Source: an uncultured Desulfovibrio sp.
GTDB taxonomy: Bacteria > Desulfobacterota > Desulfovibrionia > Desulfovibrionales > Desulfovibrionaceae
Length of the DNA stretch: 27,974 nt
Direction: 5' to 3'
Assembly (NCBI GenBank): GCA_900547595.1
Contig: URHE01000020.1
Coordinates: forward strand, 1 to 27,974
Part shown: in pieces, positions 12,839 through 21,793 of the stretch
How positions within the stretch are numbered: position 1 is the first letter of the stretch
Layout: each line of letters begins with the position of its first letter
The notes under the pieces: generated by a model
Databases searched by the model: none
What the model was told of the DNA's origin: nothing
What the model saw: only the letters and a program-made list of their open reading frames with translations
Program-made: the position numbers and the translations under genes

Positions 12839-13990
12839 ATGAAACTTGCCGTAAACAAAGACCAGATCATCGAGGGCCTTCAGAAAGCCGCGGCCATCAT
12901 TCCCACCAAGGCGGGGGCGGCATATCTGCGCTCCATCTGGCTCCGGGCCGGAGATGACGGCCTTTCGCTCATGTCCACGGACGCCAACATCGAATTTACG
13001 GGCACCTATCCCGCCGAGGTGGCGGAACCGGGCCTTGTGGGAGTTCAGGGACGTTCCTTTGTGGACCTGGTGCGCCAGCTGCCGTCGGGCGTGCTCAATC
13101 TGAGTCTTGACGAGGCGGGCACGCTGCTGCTGGAGCAGGGGCGCCGTTCCTATCGTCTGCCGGTGAACGGGCCGGAATGGTTCCAGAACTTTTCCGAATT
13201 TCCCGAAGAGGATGCGGTCATCTGGTCGGGCGACATCCTTTCCGGGCTGCTGGACCGCGTGAGCTTCTGCATCAGCGACGATGACGCCATGGACGCCATC
13301 GCCTGCCTGTGCCTCAAGCCGCGCGGCGAGGGACGCATCGACATCTGCGGCCTCAACGGGCACCAGTTCGCGCTGGCCACCATCACCCATGACGAACTGG
13401 CGGCCCGGCTGCCGGAAGCGGGCATTCTGGTGCAGAAAAAATACCTGCCGGACATCCGCAAATGGCTTGGCGAGGACGAGATCGAACTCAATATCACGGA
13501 CAAGCGCCTCTATCTGCGGCGGCTCGACCGCGCCGAGACCCTGAGCCTGCCCCGCGCCCTGCACGACTATCCCGACTATACGGTATTCATGGCCCGCCTG
13601 GAGGAGGACGGCGCAAGCCGGCTTGCGCTGGACCGCAAGGAAGGCATGGACGCGCTCGGGCGCATCCTGATCTTCAATACGGAAAGCGACCGTTGCGTCT
13701 ATTTTGACCTCGCCCGGGGAGAAGCCCGGCTTTCCGCCCAGGGACAGGACGTGGGCTCGGCCTCGGAAAGTCTGGAAGTGGCCTATGAAGGAACCATCGG
13801 CCGCATCGCCTTTCCCACGCGCAATCTCATGGACGTGTTCTCGCACTTCGTTTCCCCGCGCGTGGACATGACCCTGACCGGCGCCGAGGGGCCGTGCGGC
13901 ATCTGCGGGCCCGAGGACCCGGACTATACGGTCATCATCATGCCCATGAAGGTCTCCGAAGCGGCCTATTATTCCGAAGACGACGTGTAG
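12839..13990 (+). CDS. dnaN: DNA polymerase III beta subunit (sliding clamp)
   Basis: DnaN is a homodimeric ring that tethers polymerase III and other enzymes to DNA. The product is 383 aa, close to the usual 365-380. It starts MKLAVNKDQIIEGLQKAAAI with AAGGA eight bases upstream. Three clamp domains of about 125 residues can be followed: the first contains LRSIWLRAGDDGLSLMSTDAN, the second starts near WSGDILSGLLDRVSFCISDD and includes LCLKPRGEGRIDICGLNGH, and the third includes EGMDALGRILIFNT. The C-terminus (GPEDPDYTVIIMPMKV) corresponds to the family's closing 'YvimPmr' peptide, part of the partner-binding pocket. It is placed between dnaA and gyrB as in many genomes. Confidence 0.97.
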   Translation: MKLAVNKDQIIEGLQKAAAIIPTKAGAAYLRSIWLRAGDDGLSLMSTDANIEFTGTYPAEVAEPGLVGVQGRSFVDLVRQLPSGVLNLSLDEAGTLLLEQGRRSYRLPVNGPEWFQNFSEFPEEDAVIWSGDILSGLLDRVSFCISDDDAMDAIACLCLKPRGEGRIDICGLNGHQFALATITHDELAARLPEAGILVQKKYLPDIRKWLGEDEIELNITDKRLYLRRLDRAETLSLPRALHDYPDYTVFMARLEEDGASRLALDRKEGMDALGRILIFNTESDRCVYFDLARGEARLSAQGQDVGSASESLEVAYEGTIGRIAFPTRNLMDVFSHFVSPRVDMTLTGAEGPCGICGPEDPDYTVIIMPMKVSEAAYYSEDDV

Positions 13991-14055
13991 GCGCGACGCC
14001 GGTCCGTGGTTTTTGCCGCCGCGCGCGGCGGCGCATCGCAGGCAAGGAAGGAACA

Positions 14056-16488
14056 ATGTCTCAAAGTCCAGCATCCGGTGCCGGAAATTCCGGCGCGTAT
14101 ACCGCCTCTTCCATCACCATCCTTGAGGGGCTGTCCGCGGTGCGCAAGCGCCCGGCCATGTACATCGGCTCCACCGATGCCCGCGGGCTGCACCATCTTG
14201 TCTATGAAGTGGTGGACAACTCCATCGACGAGGCCATGGCCGGCTATTGCACCCGGATCACCGTCACCCTGCATGCGGACAATTCCGTCACCGTGCGCGA
14301 CGACGGGCGCGGCATCCCCGTGGACATCCATCCCAAGGAGGGCGTGCCCGCCGTTCAGGTGGTCATGACCAAGCTCCATGCGGGCGGCAAGTTCGACAAT
14401 ACCAGCTACAAGGTTTCCGGCGGTCTGCACGGCGTGGGCGTCTCCTGCGTCAACGCCCTGTCCGAGGAACTGACGGTCACGGTGCGCCGCGAGGGGCGGC
14501 GCTACCGCCAGCACTATTCCCGGGGCGTGCCCCAGGACGCGCTGACGGTCATCGGCGAAGGCGTGGAAGGGCACGGCACCACGGTGCGCTTCAGGCCGGA
14601 TGAGGAAATCTTCGAGGTGCTGGAATTTTCCTATGAGACGCTGAAAAAGCGTTTTGAGGAACTGGCCTATCTCAACAGCGGCCTGACCATCGAGTGCATC
14701 GACGAGCGCAGCGGCGAAAATCATGTTTTCCATGCCGAAGGCGGCATCCGCCAGTTCGTGGGCGATCTCAATTCCGGCGAGCAGGGCATCCATCCGGTCA
14801 TTGCCGGCGACGGCATCCTGGAAAACGTGAGCGTGGAATTTGCCCTGCAGTACAACGCGGGCTACAAGGAGAATATCCTCACCTTTGCCAACAATATCCG
14901 CACCAAGGAAGGCGGCACACATCTCGTGGGCTTCCGCACGGCGCTCACGCGCGCCATCAACGGCTATATCAAGGGCCAGCCGGACCTGGTGAAAAAGCTC
15001 AGGAACACGGTCCTTTCGGGCGATGACGTGCGCGAGGGGCTCACCGCTGTGGTCAGCGTCAAGCTGCCGCAGCCGCAATTCGAGGGCCAGACCAAGACCA
15101 AGCTCGGCAACAGCGAGGTGGCGGGCCTGGTGGCGGGCCTCACCTATGACCGCCTGAACGTCTTTTTTGAGGAAAATCCGCGCGATGTGCGCCTGATCAT
15201 CGACAAGGCCCTGGACGCCGCCCGCGCCAGGGACGCGGCCCGGCGCGCCAAGGAACTGGTGCGCCGCAAGGGCGCGCTTTCGGACAATGCCCTGCCCGGC
15301 AAGCTGGCCGACTGCCAGAGCAAGGACCCGGCGGAATCGGAACTGTTCATCGTTGAGGGCGATTCGGCGGGCGGTTCGGCAAAGCAGGGCCGCAATCCCA
15401 AAAATCAGGCCATCCTGCCCCTGCGCGGCAAGATCCTCAATACCGAGCGCACGCGTTTTGACCGCATGCTGGCCAACAGGGAGGTCAAGGCGCTCATCAC
15501 GGCCATGGGCGCGGGCATCGGCGAGGAAGACACGGACCTGGACAAGCTGCGCTACCACAAGATCGTCATCATGACGGATGCCGACGTGGACGGCGCGCAT
15601 ATCCGCACCCTGCTCCTCACCTTCTTTTTCCGCCAGTATCAGGAAATGGTGGAACGGGGTTTTGTCTATATCGCCCAGCCGCCGCTCTACCGCGTGCATA
15701 ACGCGCGCATGGAAAAATTCATCAAGGACGACGCCGAACTCAATGCCTTTCTGCTCTCGCGGGTCAGCGAGGACGTGAGCGTGGTGGCCCACAACGGCAA
15801 GACCTTTGCCGGTGAGGAACTCATCGGCCTCATGCGCCGTATCGAGACCCTGGAACAGCGCGTGGCCGAAGCGGAGAGCAGCGGCATGCCGCGCGATCTT
15901 TTCCTTGCGCTGACCACCTATCCGGCCCGGGCCGACGCCGAGACCTTCGGCAGGCTCCTGGATGATCCGGAAAGCGAATTCACGGCCTGGCTCAATGAAA
16001 ACGGCTATCTCCTGACCATGGAGCGCGAGCGCAGCGAAGAGGACGATGAGGTGCGCCTGTTCGCCAACTTTGAAAACGCGGGCAGCCACCATACGCGGCG
16101 CGGCATGGAGTTTTTCGCTTCCCGGCTCTACCGCCGCACCTGGCAGCTGTTTGCCGAGCTGCGCGAGGAATGCGGGGGGCTGGGTTTCACTCTGGTGCGC
16201 AAGGATGGCGAGGCCCAGGTGGACGATGTGTTCCGTCTGCTGGCCCAGGTGCTGGACGAGGCGCGCAAGGGCATCAATATCCAGCGTTACAAGGGCCTTG
16301 GCGAAATGAATCCCGAGCAGCTCTGGACAACGACCATGAATCCGGAACATCGCGTCCTGCTCCAGGTTTCGGTGGAGGATGCGCTTTCGGCCTCCGAGGC
16401 GTTTGAAGAGCTCATGGGCGACCGGGTGGAACCCCGGCGGGAATTTATCGAGCGCAATGCGCTTGCGGTGCAGGACCTGGATATCTGA
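14056..16488 (+). CDS. gyrB: DNA gyrase subunit B
   Basis: GyrB is the ATPase half of gyrase, which drives negative supercoiling with GyrA. I chose the ATG at 14056 (GGAAGGAAC just upstream) over a longer ORF running back into dnaN. The product is 810 aa, the Gram-negative length. The GHKL ATPase motifs are Glu51 and Asn55 in EVVDNSIDEA, DDGRGIPV (82-89) and GGLHGVGVSCVNALS (122-136). The TOPRIM domain has Glu434 in EGDSAGGSAKQGR and Asp508/Asp510/Asp512 in DADVDGAHIRTLL. A proteobacterial-type insert follows TOPRIM and the chain closes with QRYKGLGEMNPEQLW near the C-terminus, the GyrA- and DNA-contacting tail. It lies 65 bp after dnaN. Confidence 0.98.
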   Translation: MSQSPASGAGNSGAYTASSITILEGLSAVRKRPAMYIGSTDARGLHHLVYEVVDNSIDEAMAGYCTRITVTLHADNSVTVRDDGRGIPVDIHPKEGVPAVQVVMTKLHAGGKFDNTSYKVSGGLHGVGVSCVNALSEELTVTVRREGRRYRQHYSRGVPQDALTVIGEGVEGHGTTVRFRPDEEIFEVLEFSYETLKKRFEELAYLNSGLTIECIDERSGENHVFHAEGGIRQFVGDLNSGEQGIHPVIAGDGILENVSVEFALQYNAGYKENILTFANNIRTKEGGTHLVGFRTALTRAINGYIKGQPDLVKKLRNTVLSGDDVREGLTAVVSVKLPQPQFEGQTKTKLGNSEVAGLVAGLTYDRLNVFFEENPRDVRLIIDKALDAARARDAARRAKELVRRKGALSDNALPGKLADCQSKDPAESELFIVEGDSAGGSAKQGRNPKNQAILPLRGKILNTERTRFDRMLANREVKALITAMGAGIGEEDTDLDKLRYHKIVIMTDADVDGAHIRTLLLTFFFRQYQEMVERGFVYIAQPPLYRVHNARMEKFIKDDAELNAFLLSRVSEDVSVVAHNGKTFAGEELIGLMRRIETLEQRVAEAESSGMPRDLFLALTTYPARADAETFGRLLDDPESEFTAWLNENGYLLTMERERSEEDDEVRLFANFENAGSHHTRRGMEFFASRLYRRTWQLFAELREECGGLGFTLVRKDGEAQVDDVFRLLAQVLDEARKGINIQRYKGLGEMNPEQLWTTTMNPEHRVLLQVSVEDALSASEAFEELMGDRVEPRREFIERNALAVQDLDI

Positions 16489-16574
16489 CGCGGAATGAAC
16501 GGCAACATGCCTGCCGCCATGCGCACGGGAACGGAACGCCGCTGCGCGGCGCGTGATGCCGGAGGGGAAGGAAG

Positions 16575-16931
16575 ATGACTGGCGGACATGACGAAACGGC
16601 GGCAAGGGCCGCCGCGCAGGCGGAAGGCGCCGGAAACAGGACGCCCACGGGCTGGCTCTCGTGGATGGTCTCCGTGGCCGGGTGGCTCATCTGCGCCGGG
16701 ATGTGCCTCTGGCTGACCATTGCGCTTGAGGCGTGGCCGTATGCGTATGAGGTCTTTTTTCCGGCGGTGCTGCTCATCCTGTTCTGCAACATCCTGGTTT
16801 TCCTGTTCGTGGCCACGCGCTGGGGCGCCCGCACCGGGCGGCTTTTCGGGGCCGTGGCCCGCGTTTGCGCGGGCGAGGGGCTTTTGCTCCTGCTCATGTA
16901 TGTGGCCGGGCGCTACGGCATCGGCGCATAA
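16575..16931 (+). CDS. Hypothetical three-helix membrane protein between gyrB and gyrA
   Basis: The product is 118 aa; GGAGGGGAAGGAAG precedes the ATG at 16575. Residues 1-25 are a polar, Ala/Gly-rich N-terminus. Three hydrophobic helices follow at about 27-50 (GWLSWMVSVAGWLICAGMCL), 56-80 (VFFPAVLLILFCNILVFLF) and 90-113. There is no signal cleavage site or known catalytic motif. It lies 86 bp after gyrB and 43 bp before gyrA, on the same strand, so it is probably co-transcribed with the gyrase genes. I know of no role for such a protein in gyrase function, and the placement may simply be an old neighbourhood typical of this bacterial group. Confidence 0.82.
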   Translation: MTGGHDETAARAAAQAEGAGNRTPTGWLSWMVSVAGWLICAGMCLWLTIALEAWPYAYEVFFPAVLLILFCNILVFLFVATRWGARTGRLFGAVARVCAGEGLLLLLMYVAGRYGIGA

Positions 16932-16974
16932 CCGCTTTTTCACCATCTAACGTTCTTTTTCCTGCGAGGGCAGC

Positions 16975-19530
16975 GTGGCAGATAGCGAACAGTATCCGGC
17001 CGAAGAGCATCCGCGCGTCAATATCGAAAAGGAATTGCGCCAGTCCTATCTGGAGTATTCCCTTTCGGTCATCATCGGCCGCGCCATTCCCGACGCGCGC
17101 GACGGGCTCAAGCCCGTGCACCGGCGCATCATGTATGCCCAGCACGAGCTCGCCAACAGCTATAACCGGCCGCACAAGAAGTCCGCCCGCATCGTGGGTG
17201 ACGTCATCGGCAAGTACCATCCGCACGGCGATTCCGCCGTGTATGACGCCCTGGTGCGCATGGCGCAGGATTTTTCCATGCGCGATCCCCTGGTGGACGG
17301 ACAGGGCAACTTCGGCTCCATCGACGGCGACTCGGCGGCGGCCATGCGCTACACCGAAGTGCGCATGTCGCGTCTTGCCCAGGAATTCCTCGACGATCTG
17401 GACAAGAATACCGTCGATTTCCGGCCCAATTACGACAATACGCTTCAGGAACCCTCGGTACTGCCCACCAGAGTGCCGAACCTGCTGCTCAACGGCTCCT
17501 CGGGCATTGCCGTGGGCATGGCCACCAATATTCCGCCGCACAATCTGGGCGAACTCTGCGAGGCCCTGCTTCTGCTGCTGGAAAAGCCGCAGAGCACGGT
17601 GGACGACCTCATGCAGATCGTGCGCGGGCCGGACTTTCCCACCGCCGGCTCGGTCTATGCCGGCAAGGGTCTGGCGGACGCCTACCGCACGGGCCGCGGC
17701 ACGGTGAAGGTACGCGGCAGGACCGTCATCGAGGAACGGAAAAAGGGCCTTCAGGCCGTGGTCATCACCGAGATACCCTTCGGGCTCAACAAGTCCTCGC
17801 TGGTGGAAAAGATCGCGGCCCTGGTCAATGACCGCAAGCTGGACGGCGTTGCGGACTTGCGTGACGAATCCGACCGCAAGGGCATCCGCATCGTCATTGA
17901 CCTCAAGCGGGGCGCCATTGCCGATATTGTCATCAACGCGCTCTACAAGTTCACCCCGCTGGAGACGAGCTTCGGCATCAACATGCTGGCCGTGGCGGAC
18001 AACCGGCCCGTCCTGCTCAATCTCAAGAGCGCCCTCGCCTGCTTTGTGGATCACCGCCGCGAAGTGGTCATCCGCAGGACGCGCTTTGACCTGGACAAGG
18101 CCGAGGCGCGGGCGCACATCCTTGAAGGGCTGCGCATCGCCATTGACCATATCGACGAGGTGGTGGCCCTCATCCGCGCTTCGGCCACGCCCGAGGAGGC
18201 CAGGCTGGGCCTCATGAGCGCCTTCAGCCTGAGCGAGCTTCAGGCGCGCGCCATTCTGGACATGCGCCTCCAGCGGCTCACGGGCTTGCAGCGCGAGGAA
18301 CTGCTGGCCGAATATCAGGAACTGCTCAAGAAAATCGAATTTTTCCGGTCCGTGCTGGAAAATCCCGACGTGCTGCGCGGCGAGATGGAGCGGGAGATCC
18401 GCGAGATCGCCGCCGCCTTCGCCACGCCCCGGCGCACGGAGATCCTGCGCGAACCCCTGAGCGGCATTGAGCTCGAAGACCTCATCCCCGATGAGGAAGT
18501 GGTCATCACGCTCTCGCGCAGGGGCTACATGAAGCGCACCAATCTGGAGAACTACCAGCAGCAGAAGCGCGGTGGCAAGGGCATTGCCGCCGTGCACACC
18601 TCCGAGGACGACTACGTCCAGGAATTTCTCGTCACCTCCAACCACCAGTATCTGTGCCTCTTCACCAACAAGGGGCGCATGCACCAGCTCAAGGTGCATC
18701 AGGTGCCGGAAGGGAGCCGCACGGCCAAGGGCGTCCACATCAACAACCTCCTGCCCCTGGAGGAAGGCGAATGGGTGACCACGGTGCTGGCCCTGCGCGA
18801 GTTCGCCGAGGACAAGTACTTCCTCTTTGTGACCCGGCGCGGCATGGTCAAGCGTTCCTCGGCGTCGCTCTACGCGCGCTGCCGCCGCAGCGGGCTTCTG
18901 GCCGTGGGCCTGCGCGAGGACGACGAGCTCGTGGTGGTGCGGCCCATCCGCGACGACGAGCATGTGGTGCTCGCCACGGCGGACGGCCTTGCCATCCGCT
19001 TTTCCTGCGCGGACATCCGGCCCATGGGCCGCGTGGCCACCGGCGTCAAGGGCGTGGCCCTGCGCCGTCATGACAGCGTGGTGGCCTGCGTGGTGCTCAA
19101 GGAGACGGACCAGACCACGGAGATCATGTCCATCTCGGCCAACGGCTACGGCAAGCGCACCAGGGTGGACCTCTACCGCGTGCAGTCGCGGGGCGGCAAG
19201 GGCGTCATCAATTTCAAGGTGACGGGCAAGACGGGCCCGGTGGTCGGGGCCATGCCCGTGCGCGAACGGGACGGCCTCATCCTGCTGACCTCGGCCAACA
19301 AGGTGGTACGCATCGGCGTGGACGAGGTGGGAAGCAAGGGCCGCGCCACCATGGGCGTCATGCTCGTCCGGCTGGACGAGGGGGCGCGCGTGGTGGGCTT
19401 CGACCGCGTGGACGACGGCGGCCAGGCGCCGGCGGGAGCCGGGGAAGAGGCCGAAGTGGCCGATGCCGTGGCTGCCGAGGATACGGCGCTTGCCCGCGAC
19501 GCGGCGCCGGACGGGGCTGACGATGCCTGA
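16975..19530 (+). CDS. gyrA: DNA gyrase subunit A
   Basis: GyrA is the DNA-cutting and wrapping half of gyrase. It is 851 aa and uses a GTG start at 16975, with GCGAGGG just upstream. The winged-helix breakage domain shows the quinolone-binding helix HPHGDSAVYD with Ser87 and Asp91 (equivalent to E. coli Ser83 and Asp87, both the drug-sensitive residues) and the catalytic Tyr126 in AAMRYTEVRMS. A coiled-coil gate follows. The C-terminal beta-pinwheel carries the GyrA box QQKRGGKG at about 529-536, which separates gyrase from topoisomerase IV ParC. The last 35 residues are an Ala/Asp/Glu-rich acidic tail. Its stop lies 8 bp inside the following gene. Confidence 0.98.
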   Translation: MADSEQYPAEEHPRVNIEKELRQSYLEYSLSVIIGRAIPDARDGLKPVHRRIMYAQHELANSYNRPHKKSARIVGDVIGKYHPHGDSAVYDALVRMAQDFSMRDPLVDGQGNFGSIDGDSAAAMRYTEVRMSRLAQEFLDDLDKNTVDFRPNYDNTLQEPSVLPTRVPNLLLNGSSGIAVGMATNIPPHNLGELCEALLLLLEKPQSTVDDLMQIVRGPDFPTAGSVYAGKGLADAYRTGRGTVKVRGRTVIEERKKGLQAVVITEIPFGLNKSSLVEKIAALVNDRKLDGVADLRDESDRKGIRIVIDLKRGAIADIVINALYKFTPLETSFGINMLAVADNRPVLLNLKSALACFVDHRREVVIRRTRFDLDKAEARAHILEGLRIAIDHIDEVVALIRASATPEEARLGLMSAFSLSELQARAILDMRLQRLTGLQREELLAEYQELLKKIEFFRSVLENPDVLRGEMEREIREIAAAFATPRRTEILREPLSGIELEDLIPDEEVVITLSRRGYMKRTNLENYQQQKRGGKGIAAVHTSEDDYVQEFLVTSNHQYLCLFTNKGRMHQLKVHQVPEGSRTAKGVHINNLLPLEEGEWVTTVLALREFAEDKYFLFVTRRGMVKRSSASLYARCRRSGLLAVGLREDDELVVVRPIRDDEHVVLATADGLAIRFSCADIRPMGRVATGVKGVALRRHDSVVACVVLKETDQTTEIMSISANGYGKRTRVDLYRVQSRGGKGVINFKVTGKTGPVVGAMPVRERDGLILLTSANKVVRIGVDEVGSKGRATMGVMLVRLDEGARVVGFDRVDDGGQAPAGAGEEAEVADAVAAEDTALARDAAPDGADDA

Positions 19531-20374
19531 GGCGCGCCCTGTGCCGGGCCGTGGCCGGGTGGCCGCCCTGGCGCTGGCGCTGGTGCTCGTTCTGGGGTAT
19601 CCCGCGGGCTGCGACCGGGGCGCGATCCTCGCCGATGATCTCGCGGACGCGCGCGCGGCTGTTGCCGAGCGCAACTGGCCCCTTGCCGAACGGCTGCTGG
19701 AGCGCTATCTCCGGGAGGAGACCACCTCCGCCGACCGCCGCGGGCCCGTGGCGGAACGGCGCTGGGAGGCGTGGCAGCTGCTGTTGCAGGTGCTCAATAC
19801 CGCCAATTCCGAGGCGCGGGCCAGCCTGGATGTGCTGGAGGCCATGCGGGCTGAATACGAGGATGATGACGCGCGCATGGCGGATATCCTCGAACGCATG
19901 GGGCGCGCTTGCGAAAGCCTGCGCCGCTATGACCAGGCCGCCGAGGTCTGGAGCAGCTATATCGGTCTGGCGGGCCTCGGCGGGGCCAGACGGGTGGAGG
20001 GCTTCCGCCGCCTGGCGGCCATGCAGTTCAGCCGGCGGCGTTTTGAGGCCGGAGAGGAGAGCCTGGCGCAGTGCCTGGCGCTGCCGCTCCCGGATCATGA
20101 CAAGATCCGCTGCATGCTTGACCTTGCGGACCAGAACATGGCACGCGAACGCTGGGAGGAAGTGGCGGACCTTTGCCAGCAGATACTTGACAGCGATCCG
20201 GACGGGGAAGTGCGCGGCCTTGCCGGCTACCTGCTGGCGGACTCCCTGGAACAGCTGGGCCGCAAGCGGGAGGCGCTGCGGCAGTTTGAACTGGCGCGCG
20301 ACCTTTACCCCAATCCGGCGGTCATGGACAATCGCATCGCGCATTTGCGCAAGACCCTGAAAAACGCCCATTAA
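19523..20374 (+). CDS. TPR-containing lipoprotein
   Basis: The product is 283 aa from the ATG at 19523, which lies within the last codons of gyrA (8-bp overlap). The N-terminus is basic (PGRGR), followed by a hydrophobic core and a lipobox ending YPAGC with Cys30, so the protein should be lipid-modified and envelope-anchored. The rest is almost entirely paired helices with Ala/Leu/Tyr spacing typical of tetratricopeptide repeats: NWPLAERLLERYL, a block near RRYDQAAEVWSSYI, RRRFEAGEESLAQCL, RWEEVADLCQQIL and GRKREALRQFELARDLYP. TPR lipoproteins usually scaffold other envelope proteins; the partner is not evident. It may be translationally coupled to gyrA, and purF follows 24 bp later. Confidence 0.88.
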   Translation: MPEARPVPGRGRVAALALALVLVLGYPAGCDRGAILADDLADARAAVAERNWPLAERLLERYLREETTSADRRGPVAERRWEAWQLLLQVLNTANSEARASLDVLEAMRAEYEDDDARMADILERMGRACESLRRYDQAAEVWSSYIGLAGLGGARRVEGFRRLAAMQFSRRRFEAGEESLAQCLALPLPDHDKIRCMLDLADQNMARERWEEVADLCQQILDSDPDGEVRGLAGYLLADSLEQLGRKREALRQFELARDLYPNPAVMDNRIAHLRKTLKNAH

Positions 20375-20398
20375 CGCAACTTCGGGAACGATGGCAAC

Positions 20399-21793
20399 AT
20401 GATACGGCACGAATGCGGTCTTTTCGGCATCTACGGCCACGACGACGCGGCCAGACTGGCCTATTTCGGACTCTACGCCCAGCAGCACCGGGGCCAGGAA
20501 AGCGCGGGCATCGTCACGGTGGACGCGGACGGCATGCATGACCACAAGAGCATGGGGCTCGTGCCCGATGTCTTTTCGGAGGATGTGCTGCGCCGCCTCA
20601 CCGGGCGCACGGCCATCGGCCATGTGCGGTACTCCACCACGGGCAGCGCCTCGCAGCGCAACGCCCAGCCCTTTATCGCCCACTTCAAGGGGCAGGACAT
20701 CGCGCTCGCGCACAACGGCAACCTCGTCAATGCCGCAGAGCTCAGGGCCGAGCTGGAAAACGAGGGCGCCATCTTCGCCACGGGCAATGACAGCGAGGTA
20801 TTCATGCACCTTCTGGTGCGCTCCCTGCGCCACAGGGAACTGCCAGACGCCGTTGCCGAAGCCTGCTCCCGCCTTGCCGGAGCCTATTGTTTTCTCGTGC
20901 TTTCCGGGGGCATGCTCATCGCCGTGCGCGACCCCCACGGCTTCCACCCGCTGGCGCTGGGACGTCTGGACGGCGCGCCGGTATTCGCTTCCGAAACGTG
21001 CGCCTTTGACCTTCTCGAAGCGGACTACGAACGCGCGGTGGAACCCGGCGAGATGATCGTGGTCGACGCGCGCGGCGAGCACAGCCGCCGGCTCCCCGGC
21101 CCGCATCCCGCGCGGCCGCGCCAGTGCATTTTCGAGCTTGTGTATTTCGCCCGGCCCGATTCCTACGTCTTCAATGAACAGGTCTATGTCTGCCGCAAGC
21201 AGATGGGCTGGCAGCTGGCCCATGAATCCACGCCGGATGTGGATTTCATCATGCCGTTCCCCGATTCGGGCGTCTATTCGGCTGTGGGCTTTGCCCAGTG
21301 CGCGGAGCTTCCCTACGAGCACGCCATGATCCGCAACCACTATGTGGGCCGCACCTTCATCCAGCCCACGCAGAGCATGCGCAATTTCGGCGTGCGCGTG
21401 AAGATCAACCCGGTGCGGGCCATGATCGAGGGCAAGCGCATCTGCATTGTGGATGATTCCATCGTGCGCGGCACCACCATGATGACCCGCGTGAAAAAAC
21501 TGCGCGAACTGGGCGCCAGAGAGGTCCACATCCGCATTTCCTGTCCGCCGGTGAAATTTCCCTGCCATTACGGCGTGGACTTTTCCTCCCGCGGGGAGCT
21601 CATCGCCGCCCAGTGCGAAATGGACGAGATCATCCGCCGCCTGGATGTGGATTCGCTCCACTATCTCAGCATCGACGGCCTCCTGCGCTCGGTCATGCAC
21701 TCGGACAGCTTCTGCCTTGCCTGCTTCAACGGCGACTATCCCGTGCCATGCGGGAGCTGCGCCAAGTTCGATCTTGAGGGGCGCCGGCCATGA
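20399..21793 (+). CDS. purF: Amidophosphoribosyltransferase
   Basis: PurF makes 5-phosphoribosylamine from PRPP and glutamine, the first committed step of purine synthesis. The product is 464 aa. The chain starts MIRHECGLFGIYGHDD, so the glutaminase nucleophile Cys6 must be exposed by removing a five-residue propeptide, as in the B. subtilis type. The N-terminal Ntn domain continues with QQHRGQESAG and GHVRYSTTGS. The phosphoribosyltransferase domain has the PRPP motif VDDSIVRGTT from residue 351. Cysteines in CIFELVYFARPDS, in CHYGVDF and in the CLACFNGDYP region fit the four iron-sulfur ligands of the oxygen-sensitive enzyme class. The stop overlaps the hisS start by 4 bp. Confidence 0.97.
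   Translation: MIRHECGLFGIYGHDDAARLAYFGLYAQQHRGQESAGIVTVDADGMHDHKSMGLVPDVFSEDVLRRLTGRTAIGHVRYSTTGSASQRNAQPFIAHFKGQDIALAHNGNLVNAAELRAELENEGAIFATGNDSEVFMHLLVRSLRHRELPDAVAEACSRLAGAYCFLVLSGGMLIAVRDPHGFHPLALGRLDGAPVFASETCAFDLLEADYERAVEPGEMIVVDARGEHSRRLPGPHPARPRQCIFELVYFARPDSYVFNEQVYVCRKQMGWQLAHESTPDVDFIMPFPDSGVYSAVGFAQCAELPYEHAMIRNHYVGRTFIQPTQSMRNFGVRVKINPVRAMIEGKRICIVDDSIVRGTTMMTRVKKLRELGAREVHIRISCPPVKFPCHYGVDFSSRGELIAAQCEMDEIIRRLDVDSLHYLSIDGLLRSVMHSDSFCLACFNGDYPVPCGSCAKFDLEGRRP

Noticed and set aside
13969..19674. Very long minus-strand open frames opposite gyrB and gyrA (about 880 and 930 codons)
   Set aside because: Shadows of gyrB and gyrA caused by GC-rich codon usage; no ribosome-binding site and no recognisable protein.
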